Of a stretch of DNA of 64,000 nucleotides, positions 16,948-25,080 are shown one piece after another; position 1 is the stretch's first letter, and each line of letters opens with the position of its first letter. Location: positions 124,001-188,000 of the forward strand of contig NZ_STGU01000008.1 in NCBI RefSeq assembly GCF_004912135.1, given 5' to 3'. The DNA comes from Rhizobium rosettiformans W3. GTDB taxonomy: Bacteria > Pseudomonadota > Alphaproteobacteria > Rhizobiales > Rhizobiaceae. The notes beneath the pieces are model-generated. The model searched no databases, was not told the origin of the DNA, and was given only the letters and a program-made list of their open reading frames with translations. The position numbers and the translations under genes were made by a program.

Positions 16948-17840
16948 CGACGCTCCCTCGCGGCATAAAATTGCAGGAAGGACAGGACCGCCACCATCAG
17001 CACGATCACATAGGAGACGGTCGCGGCATAACCGAAGCTCGGCATGAAGCGGAAGGTGAGATTGTAGATGTAGAGCGACAGCGTCAGCGTCGAGTTGGCC
17101 GGGCCGCCCGTGCCCTCGGTGAAGTTGTAGACCTCGTCGAACAGCTGCAGCGTGCCGATCGTCGAGGTGATGGTGGTGAACAGGATCACCGGTTTGAGCA
17201 TCGGAATGGTGAGAAACGCGAAACGCCCCCAGGACGGCACGCCATCGATCCTTGCCGCCTCGTAGATCGACCGGTCGATGTTCTGGAGCGCCGCCAGATA
17301 GAAGATCATGTTGTAGCCGGTCCAGCGCCAAGTAATGGCGATGATGATCAGCACCTTGGCCCAGAAGGGATCGGTCAACCAGCCGATCGGCTCGCCGATG
17401 ATGCCGATCGCGAGCAGCGTGTTGTTCACCACGCCATCGAGCGAGAACATGCTCTTGAACAGGATGGAATAGGCGACCAGCGAGGAAACGCAGGGCAGGA
17501 AGATCATCGTCCGAAACAGACCGAAATAGCGAAGCTTCGGATTGTTCAGCATGGCCGCCAGGATCAGCGCCATGGTAATCATGATCGGCACCTGCACGAT
17601 GAAGAAGATGACCGTGTTTTGCAGCGCCTGCCAGAAGACCGGGTCGTTCCAAAGACGCACGAGATTTCCCGTGCCGGAAAACTTCAGCATCATGCCGCGA
17701 CCTGTATAGAGCGACAGGACGAGCGACCGCAGGATCGGGTAGAGCATGAAGACGGAAATCAGCGCGATCGCGGGCGCCACGAACAGCCATCCGTTCACGT
17801 CGTAATAGCGTCTCAAGCTGGATCTGGATGTGGTGGCCAT
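16944..17840 (-). CDS. Sugar ABC transporter permease, MalF type
   Basis: A 298-aa inner-membrane permease with about six membrane segments (WLFVAPAIALISVFMLYPIL is the first) and an EAA loop containing EAARIDGVPSWGRFAFLTIP. I chose the ATG at 17840, which gives MATTSRSSLRRYYD and a normal-length N-terminus; a TTG at 17879 is possible but weak. It is coupled to the MalG-type gene by a 4-base overlap. With the binding protein upstream it forms a CUT1 carbohydrate importer. Confidence 0.9.
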   Translation of the reverse strand: MATTSRSSLRRYYDVNGWLFVAPAIALISVFMLYPILRSLVLSLYTGRGMMLKFSGTGNLVRLWNDPVFWQALQNTVIFFIVQVPIMITMALILAAMLNNPKLRYFGLFRTMIFLPCVSSLVAYSILFKSMFSLDGVVNNTLLAIGIIGEPIGWLTDPFWAKVLIIIAITWRWTGYNMIFYLAALQNIDRSIYEAARIDGVPSWGRFAFLTIPMLKPVILFTTITSTIGTLQLFDEVYNFTEGTGGPANSTLTLSLYIYNLTFRFMPSFGYAATVSYVIVLMVAVLSFLQFYAARERR

Positions 17841-17929
17841 GCGGTGTCCCCGAACCCGATCAGTGGTCACTGACTGCAATCAAATCGACGGAAGCCGCGC
17901 GGCATTACCGCCGCACGTCTCCGGGAGGA

Positions 17930-17959
17930 CAGGGGCGAGACGAAGAAGCCTCACCCCTG
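17930..17959 (-). promoter_or_regulatory. Intra-operon hairpin after the binding-protein gene
   Basis: Arms 17930-17941 and 17948-17959 pair over 12 bp including wobbles (core CAGGGG/CCCCTG), loop 6 bases. It lies just after the binding-protein stop and before the permease genes, with no T-run. Such hairpins commonly protect upstream mRNA or partly terminate transcription, which would keep binding-protein levels above permease levels; that role is inferred. Confidence 0.5.
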
Positions 17960-17968
17960 TGGGATGGC

Positions 17969-19237
17969 TTACTGGATCTGGCCGGCAGCCTGATCCTCGA
18001 TCGCCTTCAGCACGTCATCGACAGGGGCACCCTTCACGAGCGCCGGGAAGTTCGCCGTGACAGCCGTGTCGAGTTCATTGGTGAAGATGCCGTAATTGAC
18101 GGCCGGGACCTGGACGAGCCAGTCGGCAAAGTTCTGCCAGACGGTCTGGCCGCCGAAGAACTCGTCCGGCTTCTGATAGGCTTCACCGGTGCGGGCGGCG
18201 AGCAGCGAGCCGACCGCGCCGCGCTCGGTCAGGATCTTCTGGTAGAAGTCGAGATCCTTGGCATAGATCTCGTTGAGGAAGTCGATGGCCTCGTCCTTTT
18301 CGGCGGAAGCTTCGAGCACATACCAGCTCGATCCGCCAAGGTTTGAGGCGGCCGTGGCACCCTCGATATTGAGCTTCGGAATGGCCGTCAGCGCCCACTT
18401 GCCGGCCTGATCGGGCTGGGACTTGACCGTGCCCGTGATCCACACGCCCATCAGGACGGAGGCGACGTCACCCGAGGTCAGCGCGCTGATGCCGTCGTTC
18501 CAGCCGCTGGTCGGCTTGGCAACGCCTTCGTTGACGATGCGGGCCTGGGTTTCGAGTGCAGCCTTCAGTGCGGCGTTCCCCGTGATGTTGAGGCTGCCGT
18601 CCTCGTTGAAATACCACTGGCCACCGGACTGCATCATGATGCGGATCAGACCGCCGTCATTGGCATCCAGTGCCATCATCTCATGACCGGTCTTGGCCTT
18701 CACTTTCTTGCCGATTTCGACGAAACGGTCCCAGGTGAGGTTCTGCATGTCCTCGGGCTTGAAGCCGGCCTGCTCAAGATAGTCAGTGCGATAGTAGAGG
18801 CCGGTGACGCCGGAATCGAAGGGCACGCCGTAAACTTCGCCTTCGAGCGTCATCAGGTCGACCTTGTATTTGGCAAAGCCGGAATAGTCGATCTTGTCCG
18901 TGAGTGCCGCAAAGGAGCCGGGGAAGGACTGCAGATACTTCTGCGCGCCATAGTCTTCGATCAGCACGATATCCGGCAGCGTATCGGTCATGCCGGAAGC
19001 CAGACCCGTCTGCAGCTTCTGCTCGACATCGGCCTTGGCGAAATCGACGATGTTGAAGGTCGTATCAGGATGCTTGGCGGTGTAGCGCTCGGCTGCTTCC
19101 TTCATGATCGCGACGTTGAAGTTCGGGTCCCAGCACCAGATGGTGACTTCGCCGGCAAAGGCCGCCGTGCTGCACAACAGTGCGGCACCCGTCAGCGCAG
19201 CCGAAACGGAGCGCTTGAGCACGCGAGAATAATCCAT
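17969..19237 (-). CDS. Carbohydrate ABC transporter substrate-binding protein
   Basis: A 422-aa extracellular solute-binding protein of family 1. A signal peptide covers residues 1-28 with the cleavage motif AAFAG. The mature region starts EVTIWCWDPNFNVAIMKEAAERY and contains the family features GVPFDSGVTGLYYRTDYLEQAG and an aromatic-rich C-terminal lobe. It is first in the operon, followed by two permeases, the GH2 glycosidase and the ATPase. The ligand is probably an oligosaccharide or glycoside that the GH2 enzyme can cut. Confidence 0.92.
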   Translation of the reverse strand: MDYSRVLKRSVSAALTGAALLCSTAAFAGEVTIWCWDPNFNVAIMKEAAERYTAKHPDTTFNIVDFAKADVEQKLQTGLASGMTDTLPDIVLIEDYGAQKYLQSFPGSFAALTDKIDYSGFAKYKVDLMTLEGEVYGVPFDSGVTGLYYRTDYLEQAGFKPEDMQNLTWDRFVEIGKKVKAKTGHEMMALDANDGGLIRIMMQSGGQWYFNEDGSLNITGNAALKAALETQARIVNEGVAKPTSGWNDGISALTSGDVASVLMGVWITGTVKSQPDQAGKWALTAIPKLNIEGATAASNLGGSSWYVLEASAEKDEAIDFLNEIYAKDLDFYQKILTERGAVGSLLAARTGEAYQKPDEFFGGQTVWQNFADWLVQVPAVNYGIFTNELDTAVTANFPALVKGAPVDDVLKAIEDQAAGQIQ

Positions 19238-19332
19238 GTGTTCCTCCCATTATGATGTTAACCGCGGCAGCCTCATCCCCTGCCTCGACGCCACTATTTC
19301 CGAAAACCGGAGGACAGCCAAGAACATTTTTA

Positions 19333-19346
19333 CTAAATATTTTGTG
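19333..19346. promoter_or_regulatory. Candidate LacI-family operator before the GH2/ABC operon
   Basis: ACTAAATATTTTGT is a 14-base near-palindrome centred on AAATATTT, about 95 bases upstream of the binding-protein start. A matching site, AGTAAATATTTTCT on the opposite strand, lies upstream of the LacI gene at 20510-20523. The AT-rich palindromes stand out in high-GC DNA. Confidence 0.6.
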
Positions 19347-19391
19347 CGCTGCGGTAAGTGCTTGGGATTCCGCAACCTCCCGTCGCAAGAC

Positions 19392-20462
19392 CTAGGAGCG
19401 GGCCGGCTTCCGGGCACTTGCGCGCCAGACCATTTCGGTCGGCAAGGTCACATGCTTGGAATAGTCGCGACCATTCAGCCGCTCCACCAAAAGATCCACC
19501 GCCACCTCGCCGATCAACTCGCCGGGGATCCGCATGGTCGAGAGCGGCGGCGTCAGGAACTGCGCAACGGGAATGTCGTTAAAGGCAACGACCGCGACAT
19601 CATCGGGAATGGAAAGCCCTGCCTCCTGAATGGCCCGGTAGGTCCCAATCGCCATGTTGTCGTTCGCCGCCACGATCGCATCCGGCGGTGTGTCGAGGGC
19701 AAGCAGCGACTTCGCCTGCTGATAGCCTGTTTCCAGACGAAGGTTCTGCCCGAACCGCTCGCTCTGCCCCAGCGCCAGCAGCTCCGGCTGATAACGGCCA
19801 CGCTGTTCATGCCACTCGATGAAGGCCTTGCAGCGCTGCTCGCCATGCATCAGCGCATCATTGTCCATCAGCTCATAGCCCCCGACGAAGCCGATCCGCT
19901 GGTATCCGGCACTGTCGAGACTGTCGAGGATTGCCACCGTTGCCTCACCCAGATCGGCTCGAACGCAGTCGAACTGCGGCATGCGGGGATTGTAATCCGC
20001 CATCACGAGATGCGGGCAGACCTTGGCCATCGCCTCGATCTCGGCCTTCGGATGATGCCCGACCACGAGGGCAGCGGAGATGCCGGTCAGCATGGCGAGA
20101 TCGACCGGCACATCCGGATTGAACACGCGCGCGATCTCGATCTTGTATTCGCGACAGCGCGCTTCGATCCCCAGTCGTACGCCGACATAATAGGGATCGA
20201 CAAGTTCTTCGTTCGGCGCAAGGAAGTGAATGACGGCGATATTGGCAGAAACCTCGGCATGGCTGCCCATGGGGATCGCAAACGGCGGCAGCTGGGCGCC
20301 CTTGCGCGCCCGCGGCGTCGCGTAGTTCAGCGCCTCGGCCGTTTCGATGATCGCCTGCCGCTTGGCCTCGGAGACCGACAGGGTGTGGTCATAGTTCAGG
20401 ACCCGGGAGACGGTGCCCGAAGAGACGCCAACGGCCTTCGCAATTTCCTTGATTGTTACCAT
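19392..20462 (-). CDS. LacI-family transcriptional repressor (EbgR/GalR-like)
   Basis: A 356-aa repressor. The N-terminal HTH and hinge helix are clear (MVTIKEIAKAVGVSSGTVSR, then VLNYDHTLSVSEAKRQ), followed by a periplasmic-binding-like sugar-sensing domain (DAIVAANDNMAIGTYRAIQEAG). GGAGGAG lies before the ATG. The N-terminal region resembles EbgR, which controls an E. coli GH2 beta-galactosidase, fitting its place upstream of a GH2 transporter operon. Matching palindromes before its own gene and before the operon suggest autoregulation and control of the transporter, with release by an imported sugar; this is inference. Confidence 0.9.
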   Translation of the reverse strand: MVTIKEIAKAVGVSSGTVSRVLNYDHTLSVSEAKRQAIIETAEALNYATPRARKGAQLPPFAIPMGSHAEVSANIAVIHFLAPNEELVDPYYVGVRLGIEARCREYKIEIARVFNPDVPVDLAMLTGISAALVVGHHPKAEIEAMAKVCPHLVMADYNPRMPQFDCVRADLGEATVAILDSLDSAGYQRIGFVGGYELMDNDALMHGEQRCKAFIEWHEQRGRYQPELLALGQSERFGQNLRLETGYQQAKSLLALDTPPDAIVAANDNMAIGTYRAIQEAGLSIPDDVAVVAFNDIPVAQFLTPPLSTMRIPGELIGEVAVDLLVERLNGRDYSKHVTLPTEMVWRASARKPARS

Positions 20463-20509
20463 CGCGGCCGCTCCTCCTCACCCACATCCGGAAGCAGTGG
20501 TAAACCTCC

Positions 20510-20523
20510 AGAAAATATTTACT
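20510..20523. promoter_or_regulatory. Candidate LacI-family operator before the LacI gene
   Basis: AGAAAATATTTACT, 48 bases upstream of the LacI start, is the reverse-complement match of the palindrome at 19333-19346 (shared core TAnTAAATATTTT on the other strand). The position suits autoregulation. The rest of the 240-base gap to the divergent AraC gene shows nothing else I can identify. Confidence 0.58.
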
Positions 20524-20702
20524 AGGCCAGTCACTGCGCAGACACAACCGCTTGATGACAGGTCGGAGGGCATCCACATCGGCAGAATTAACCTGAGCTG
20601 AAATATCATCTTTCTTGACGCAGCAGCTATTCTGCCTAAAGGTGGCGGCAGCCGCCTCAAGGCGCACCAGTCCGCAAACCGTAAAGCGCGGGACCCCCGA
20701 CA

Positions 20703-21602
20703 GTGACCTACCTTCACTCCATGCAGTCAGAGATCCATGGCATCCGGGCGTTGAGCCCCGCCAGGTGGCGGTCGCTCGATGGCATCGTCGGCGTTCACTG
20801 GGACGCGGAGGGACAAGCAGGCGCGAGCGGATATTACCTGTCGCCCGATCCGCGCATCATGCTGTTCTTCACGGACGTTTCGGATCAAATCAAGGTTGCC
20901 GACCGCGCTGCTGATCTGAGTAGGCGTGACCGCGGCCTGTGCCGGGCAGTTTACGTGCCGGCCGGCGTGCCCATGTGGACACGCTTCACCAAGCCCCACC
21001 GCTTTTCCCATCTCGATCTGCATCTGCATCAGGATCGCCTGATGCGCTTCCTCTCTCCGGCGATCGGCAGCTCTTCGGCGCGGACGGCGCTGCGCAAGCC
21101 GATCGAGCTTCCCGATCCCGGCCCGATCGCAGCTTTGGCCAGTCTCGTGGTCGACGAGCTCTCACCCGAGGCACGTCATCCGGCTTTTGCAGAAAATTTG
21201 GTCGGCAGCATCGTCACCGGCATGCTCGCCATGACGGTCGAGACAGAAGAGACGGTGGCGAAGACCGGCCGGCTCACCCAGGCACAGATGAACCGGCTCA
21301 CGGCCCATTTCTCGATGAATGGCGAACAGCGGATGACGGTGTCGGACATGGCAGATCTGGTCGGCCTGTCCGAAAGCTGGTTCGCCACCGTCTTTCGCGA
21401 GACCACGGGCAAGACACCGCTTCAATGGCAGCTGTCACGCCGGATCGAAGCGGCCCGCGAGCTTCTCGACGATGAGGCACTCAGCATCGCCGAAATCGCA
21501 GCCCAGTTCGGCTTTTCGGACCAGGCCCACTTCACCAAGGTTTTCCGCCAGTTCACCGGCGACACACCAGCCGCCTGGCGCAAACGAAGCGACCGTCTCT
21601 GA
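20703..21602 (+). CDS. AraC-family transcriptional regulator
   Basis: A 299-aa regulator with an N-terminal sensing domain of no recognisable type and a C-terminal double HTH (ADLVGLSESWFATVFRETTG, then SIAEIAAQFGFSDQAHFTKV and FRQFTGDTPAAWR). The start is uncertain: GTG at 20703 is used here, but ATG at 20721 (MQSEIHG) is equally possible, with no strong ribosome site before either. It is divergent from the LacI gene and converges on a TonB-dependent siderophore receptor. AraC regulators beside siderophore receptors often sense the internalised siderophore, so it may control the iron-uptake genes. Confidence 0.85.
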   Translation: MTYLHSMQSEIHGIRALSPARWRSLDGIVGVHWDAEGQAGASGYYLSPDPRIMLFFTDVSDQIKVADRAADLSRRDRGLCRAVYVPAGVPMWTRFTKPHRFSHLDLHLHQDRLMRFLSPAIGSSSARTALRKPIELPDPGPIAALASLVVDELSPEARHPAFAENLVGSIVTGMLAMTVETEETVAKTGRLTQAQMNRLTAHFSMNGEQRMTVSDMADLVGLSESWFATVFRETTGKTPLQWQLSRRIEAARELLDDEALSIAEIAAQFGFSDQAHFTKVFRQFTGDTPAAWRKRSDRL

Positions 21603-21607
21603 GAAAT

Positions 21608-21634
21608 GCCCGGCTGGATCAAATCCACCCGGGC
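21608..21634 (-). terminator. Hairpin terminator between AraC and TonB-receptor genes
   Basis: A stem of GCCCGG/CCGGGC plus an inner TGGAT/ATCCA, separated by one C-C mismatch, with loop CAA. On the minus strand it is followed by ATTTCTC. It sits in the 41-base gap between convergent genes and may serve both, better the receptor gene. Confidence 0.5.
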
Positions 21635-21643
21635 AAGTTGGCC

Positions 21644-23791
21644 TCACCAGGTCTGGCGGATCGTCGCATAGATCGCCCGGCCGGGATTGTAGAAGTCCGC
21701 ACCATAGCCGGCATTTGCAATGTATTTCTCGTCGAACAGATTGCTGACATTCAGTTCGAAGCTTGTGTTCTCGCGGATCTTGTAGGTCATTGCGGCATCG
21801 AAGACGAAGTTGCCGTCAGTCGAACCGGTATTCTCATCCGTGTAGAAGTAGGAACCGATGTACCGCACGCCCCCGCCAACAGTCACGTCGCCACGCTGAC
21901 CGTCTCCTTCGATCGTGTAGTTCAGCCACAAGGACGCTGTTTGGCGCGGCACCATTGCCAGTTCGTTGCCCTCGTTGCCTGACGTTCCGTTTTCGATGAT
22001 TTCGGATACAAGATAGGAGTAACCACCAGTCAGGCTGAGATTGTCCGTCACTTCCGCCTTGGCTTCCAGATCGATGCCTCGAACTCGAACTTCACCGATC
22101 GTCTCTGACAGGGCCGTCGAGGGGTTTGTCCGGGTGATGTTGTTCTTCGTCAGATCATAGATCGATGCGGTGAATAGAGCCGGGAAAGCATCAGGGCTGT
22201 ATTTCACACCCAGTTCCATCTGCTCGCCGCGTTCCGGAGCGACGCCGATGCTCGGTGGTGCGACGGATTCCGCATAGCTTGCATAGACGGCGAACTCTTC
22301 GGTCAGGCGATAGGTCGCTCCGATACGCTTGGACAACTCGCTGAAATCGTCGGAACTGTTGGTGGTGATCGGAGAGCCAGTGGAATACCATTGGGTGTCG
22401 ACAGACGACAGATCCATCCAGTCGTTCCGTAGACCGACGGAAAGGATGAGCTTGTCTGCAATCGTCGCCTCCTGCTCAACGTATAGGCCGACCGTCGACT
22501 GCTTGCTGACATCGGCAACGTAAGGCGTGGCATAGCTCGGAGCACCACTATAGACCGGGTTGGTCCAGTTGATGTCAGGCGCACTCGTATAGTAGGTGGT
22601 GCCTGTCCCATCATGCCGCTTGTAGTCGAGACCAACCAGGGTTCGGCTGTCTACGACGCTGAAGTTCGCATCGTATTGGACATGTGCATCGATGACAAAG
22701 TCCTCACGGCTCTGCGCATTGCCGTAATAGGCTCGGCTCACCGTCGTCCCGGCATAGTCCGGTGAGTTATCCTGGACATAGGCATAGCCAAAGCCCGTAT
22801 TCGACTTGCTGTAGCGGGCATTCGAACCGAAGGTCAGACCGTTTCCGAAGTCGTGATCGAACAAGACGCTGAAGGTGTTGCGGTTCGTGACATCGTAGTT
22901 GTAGTCGGGTTCACCGAGGAACACACTGCGATCGAGGTCGGTGCCAATCGGATGCCCGCCACCGCCAGGAACGCTGTCGCGGTTGAGGTGATCGTAAACG
23001 ACGCTGAGGCTTGTCATGTCGGTCGGCCGCCATGTCAGGCCACCCATGATGAACTTCTCGTCGTCCTGTGAGAAATCGTACTCCTTGTCCGCGTTCTGCA
23101 ACTTGCCGGTCAGTCGATACGACAGGGTGTCGTCTTCGGTCAGGTTGTCGCCGAAGTCGAAACCGACCTCACCGTGCTTGTTCGATCCGGCCGTGCCATA
23201 GACCTCACCGAAGCGCCCCGTCTTGGGCAGCTTCGTCGCATAATTCAGAGCACCGCCAGGATCGGATACCCCATAAGCGGTTGAACTCGCACCTTTCAGC
23301 ACTTCCACACGCTCGAACGCATAGGGCTCCTCACGGATGCCGCCAAAGGGGTCCCCCAGCGTCAGACCGTCACGATATGCCCAGGCGTCGAAGCCGCGGA
23401 TCTTGTAGTAGTCGAAACGATCGTCCGAACCGTAAAAGTCCGCATTCACGGCCGGCGTATACTGCAGCACTTCTTCGATGCTTTTGGCCGCACGCTGCTG
23501 GATCTCCTTGGCCGTAACCACCGAAACCGAAGCCGCGGTGTCCATGATGTCTGTCGTCAACCGGCTACCGGCAGCAGCGTCTCGAGCAACCACCGTCTTG
23601 CTGTCGTCAGCCTGGCCGGCCCCTTCGACGGTGATCGTCTGCAGCACCGTCGAGCCGTCGTCTGTCTCCGCATCCTGGGCGATGGACCGCTGCGGCGCGA
23701 ATGCGACGAGGGCGGTGCAGCCGAGCAGGATTGCGGTGCAGTAGCGAACGGAAATCTTTGCGCTGGCGCCGGTGGTTTTGGTCCTGACCAT
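21644..23791 (-). CDS. TonB-dependent siderophore receptor
   Basis: A 715-aa outer-membrane receptor taking ferric siderophore into the periplasm with TonB energy. A signal peptide spans about 1-39, a TonB-box-like stretch LQTITVEGA follows, then a plug domain (SVVTAKEIQQRAAKSIEEVL, RGFDAWAYRDG, VEVLKGASSTAYG) and a 22-strand-type barrel ending in a C-terminal aromatic (IRQTW). The ATG at 23791 has GGAAAG upstream and directly precedes the signal peptide; the frame stays open to 23989. No STN signalling domain is present. It is divergent from a siderophore ABC importer. The siderophore type, perhaps hydroxamate, is uncertain. Confidence 0.9.
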   Translation of the reverse strand: MVRTKTTGASAKISVRYCTAILLGCTALVAFAPQRSIAQDAETDDGSTVLQTITVEGAGQADDSKTVVARDAAAGSRLTTDIMDTAASVSVVTAKEIQQRAAKSIEEVLQYTPAVNADFYGSDDRFDYYKIRGFDAWAYRDGLTLGDPFGGIREEPYAFERVEVLKGASSTAYGVSDPGGALNYATKLPKTGRFGEVYGTAGSNKHGEVGFDFGDNLTEDDTLSYRLTGKLQNADKEYDFSQDDEKFIMGGLTWRPTDMTSLSVVYDHLNRDSVPGGGGHPIGTDLDRSVFLGEPDYNYDVTNRNTFSVLFDHDFGNGLTFGSNARYSKSNTGFGYAYVQDNSPDYAGTTVSRAYYGNAQSREDFVIDAHVQYDANFSVVDSRTLVGLDYKRHDGTGTTYYTSAPDINWTNPVYSGAPSYATPYVADVSKQSTVGLYVEQEATIADKLILSVGLRNDWMDLSSVDTQWYSTGSPITTNSSDDFSELSKRIGATYRLTEEFAVYASYAESVAPPSIGVAPERGEQMELGVKYSPDAFPALFTASIYDLTKNNITRTNPSTALSETIGEVRVRGIDLEAKAEVTDNLSLTGGYSYLVSEIIENGTSGNEGNELAMVPRQTASLWLNYTIEGDGQRGDVTVGGGVRYIGSYFYTDENTGSTDGNFVFDAAMTYKIRENTSFELNVSNLFDEKYIANAGYGADFYNPGRAIYATIRQTW

Positions 23792-23925
23792 GTTTCTTTC
23801 CAACAAAATACGTGTCCCACTGATCACCCGGTCGCCCACCTCTCCATCATCGATGCTCAAGAGGTCCAGCGATGCATGCCCGTCCCTCGGCAGGCCTCGG
23901 TTGGACAACCCGGTTTGCCCCATTA

Positions 23926-23946
23926 ACTGGAGAATTAAAATCCAGT
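23926..23946. promoter_or_regulatory. Inverted repeat in the receptor/importer divergent region
   Basis: ACTGGA (23926-23931) and TCCAGT (23941-23946) form a perfect inverted repeat with a 9-base AT-rich spacer, in the divergent intergenic region 23792-24082. This is a plausible operator; the protein that would bind it is unknown. Confidence 0.35.
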
Positions 23947-24039
23947 ATTGTAACTTTTTCGGCTTTGTAAGATTCCCCGGAAAATCCAAGAGACCGGGCT
24001 CCTGACCATATCTTGGTGCTTGACGTCACGGCATGAAGC

Positions 24040-24054
24040 TGAGACGGACAATCA
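24040..24054. promoter_or_regulatory. Possible iron-responsive (RirA-type) IRO box
   Basis: The sequence TGA-GACGGACAA-TCA fits the TGA-N9-TCA pattern described for RirA-controlled iron genes in rhizobia. It is 28 bases upstream of the ATG of the siderophore-binding-protein gene, where a repressor would block transcription. The motif is short and could occur by chance. Confidence 0.35.
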
Positions 24055-24082
24055 AGTTTTAGCCGTTTGAGGGAGCCGTTCG

Positions 24083-25080
24083 ATGCGGATCAACCCACGC
24101 CATCTGTTTCTCCTATCGACCATGCTTTTCCAGAGCCTGATGGGTTCCTCTGCCATGGCGCAGGAGAAGGAGAGCTTCCCGGTTGAGATCACCCATGCCT
24201 TTGGCACCACAGTCATCGAAAAAAGCCGGCTCGCGTCGCAACCGTGGCCTGGGCTAATCACGAAGTGCCCTTGGCGCTCGGCATCGTGCCGGTCGGCATG
24301 GCCGCTGCCAATTTCGGCGACGATGACGGGGATGGCGTCCTGCCCTGGGTCGCCGAGAGGCTGAAGGAGCTTGACGCGCAGACGCCTGACCTGTTCGACG
24401 AAGGCGACGGCGTTGATTTCGAAGCGGTCGCGGCGACGGAGCCGGATGTTATCCTTGGCGCCTATTCCGGCCTGAGCCAGGCGGAATACGACACGCTCAG
24501 CCAGATCGCACCTGTTGTCGCCTACCCGCAGGCGCCATGGTCCACGGATTGGCGCGAAACGATCCGCATGAACAGTGCGGGACTGGGCATGGCGACCGAA
24601 GGCGAGGCCTTGATCTCAAACATCGAAGGAAAGATCGCCGCAGAAGTCGCGAAATATCCCGAACTGAAGGGCAAGACGGCCATGTTTGTCACCCATCTGG
24701 ATGCGACCGACCTCAGCCTCGTCAACTTCTACACCACCCAGGACACCCGCGTCCGCTTCTTCCAGGACCTCGGCCTCGCCATGCCGAAAAGCGTGGCGCG
24801 CGCCTCCTCAACCGGCAGCTTTGCCGGGTCGATCAGCGCAGAACGGGTCGATGATTTCGACGATGTCGACATCCTGGTCACCTATGGCGACCAGACGCTT
24901 CTCGCGGCGATGAGGGCCAATCCGCTCCTCGCCCATATGCCGGCAGTCCAGCACGAGGCGATTGTCCTTCTCGGACGCGATCCTGTCGGCACTGCCGCAA
25001 ACCCCACCCCGCTGTCGGTCACCTGGGTCCTGCCGGACTATGTGCGACTGCTCGCCGAGGCGGCACGGAAAACCGAATGA
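24083..25080 (+). pseudogene. Iron-siderophore ABC transporter binding protein (FhuD/FecB type), frameshifted
   Basis: The first reading frame gives a signal peptide (residues 1-30, ending SSAMAQ) and FPVEITHAFGTTVIEK. It then runs into unrelated sequence and stops at 24364. The second frame, one base back, continues with typical family sequence (VAWANHEVPLALGIVPVGMA, then GVDFEAVAATEPDVILGAYS) to 25080. The change of frame falls at a run of six A (24219-24224); a seventh A would read IEKKPARVATVAWAN without a break. Everything else looks intact, with GGGAG before the ATG and a 4-base overlap with the permease. It is a single-base deletion, a sequencing error at the homopolymer, or possibly slippage. 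Confidence 0.85.

Noticed and set aside
24218-24226. Programmed -1 frameshifting at the A6 run in the siderophore-binding protein gene
   Set aside because: A -1 slip on AAA would restore the frame, but the codon before is GAA, so a standard two-tRNA slippery heptamer is not present, and no clear stimulatory structure is visible. A deletion or sequencing error is simpler.
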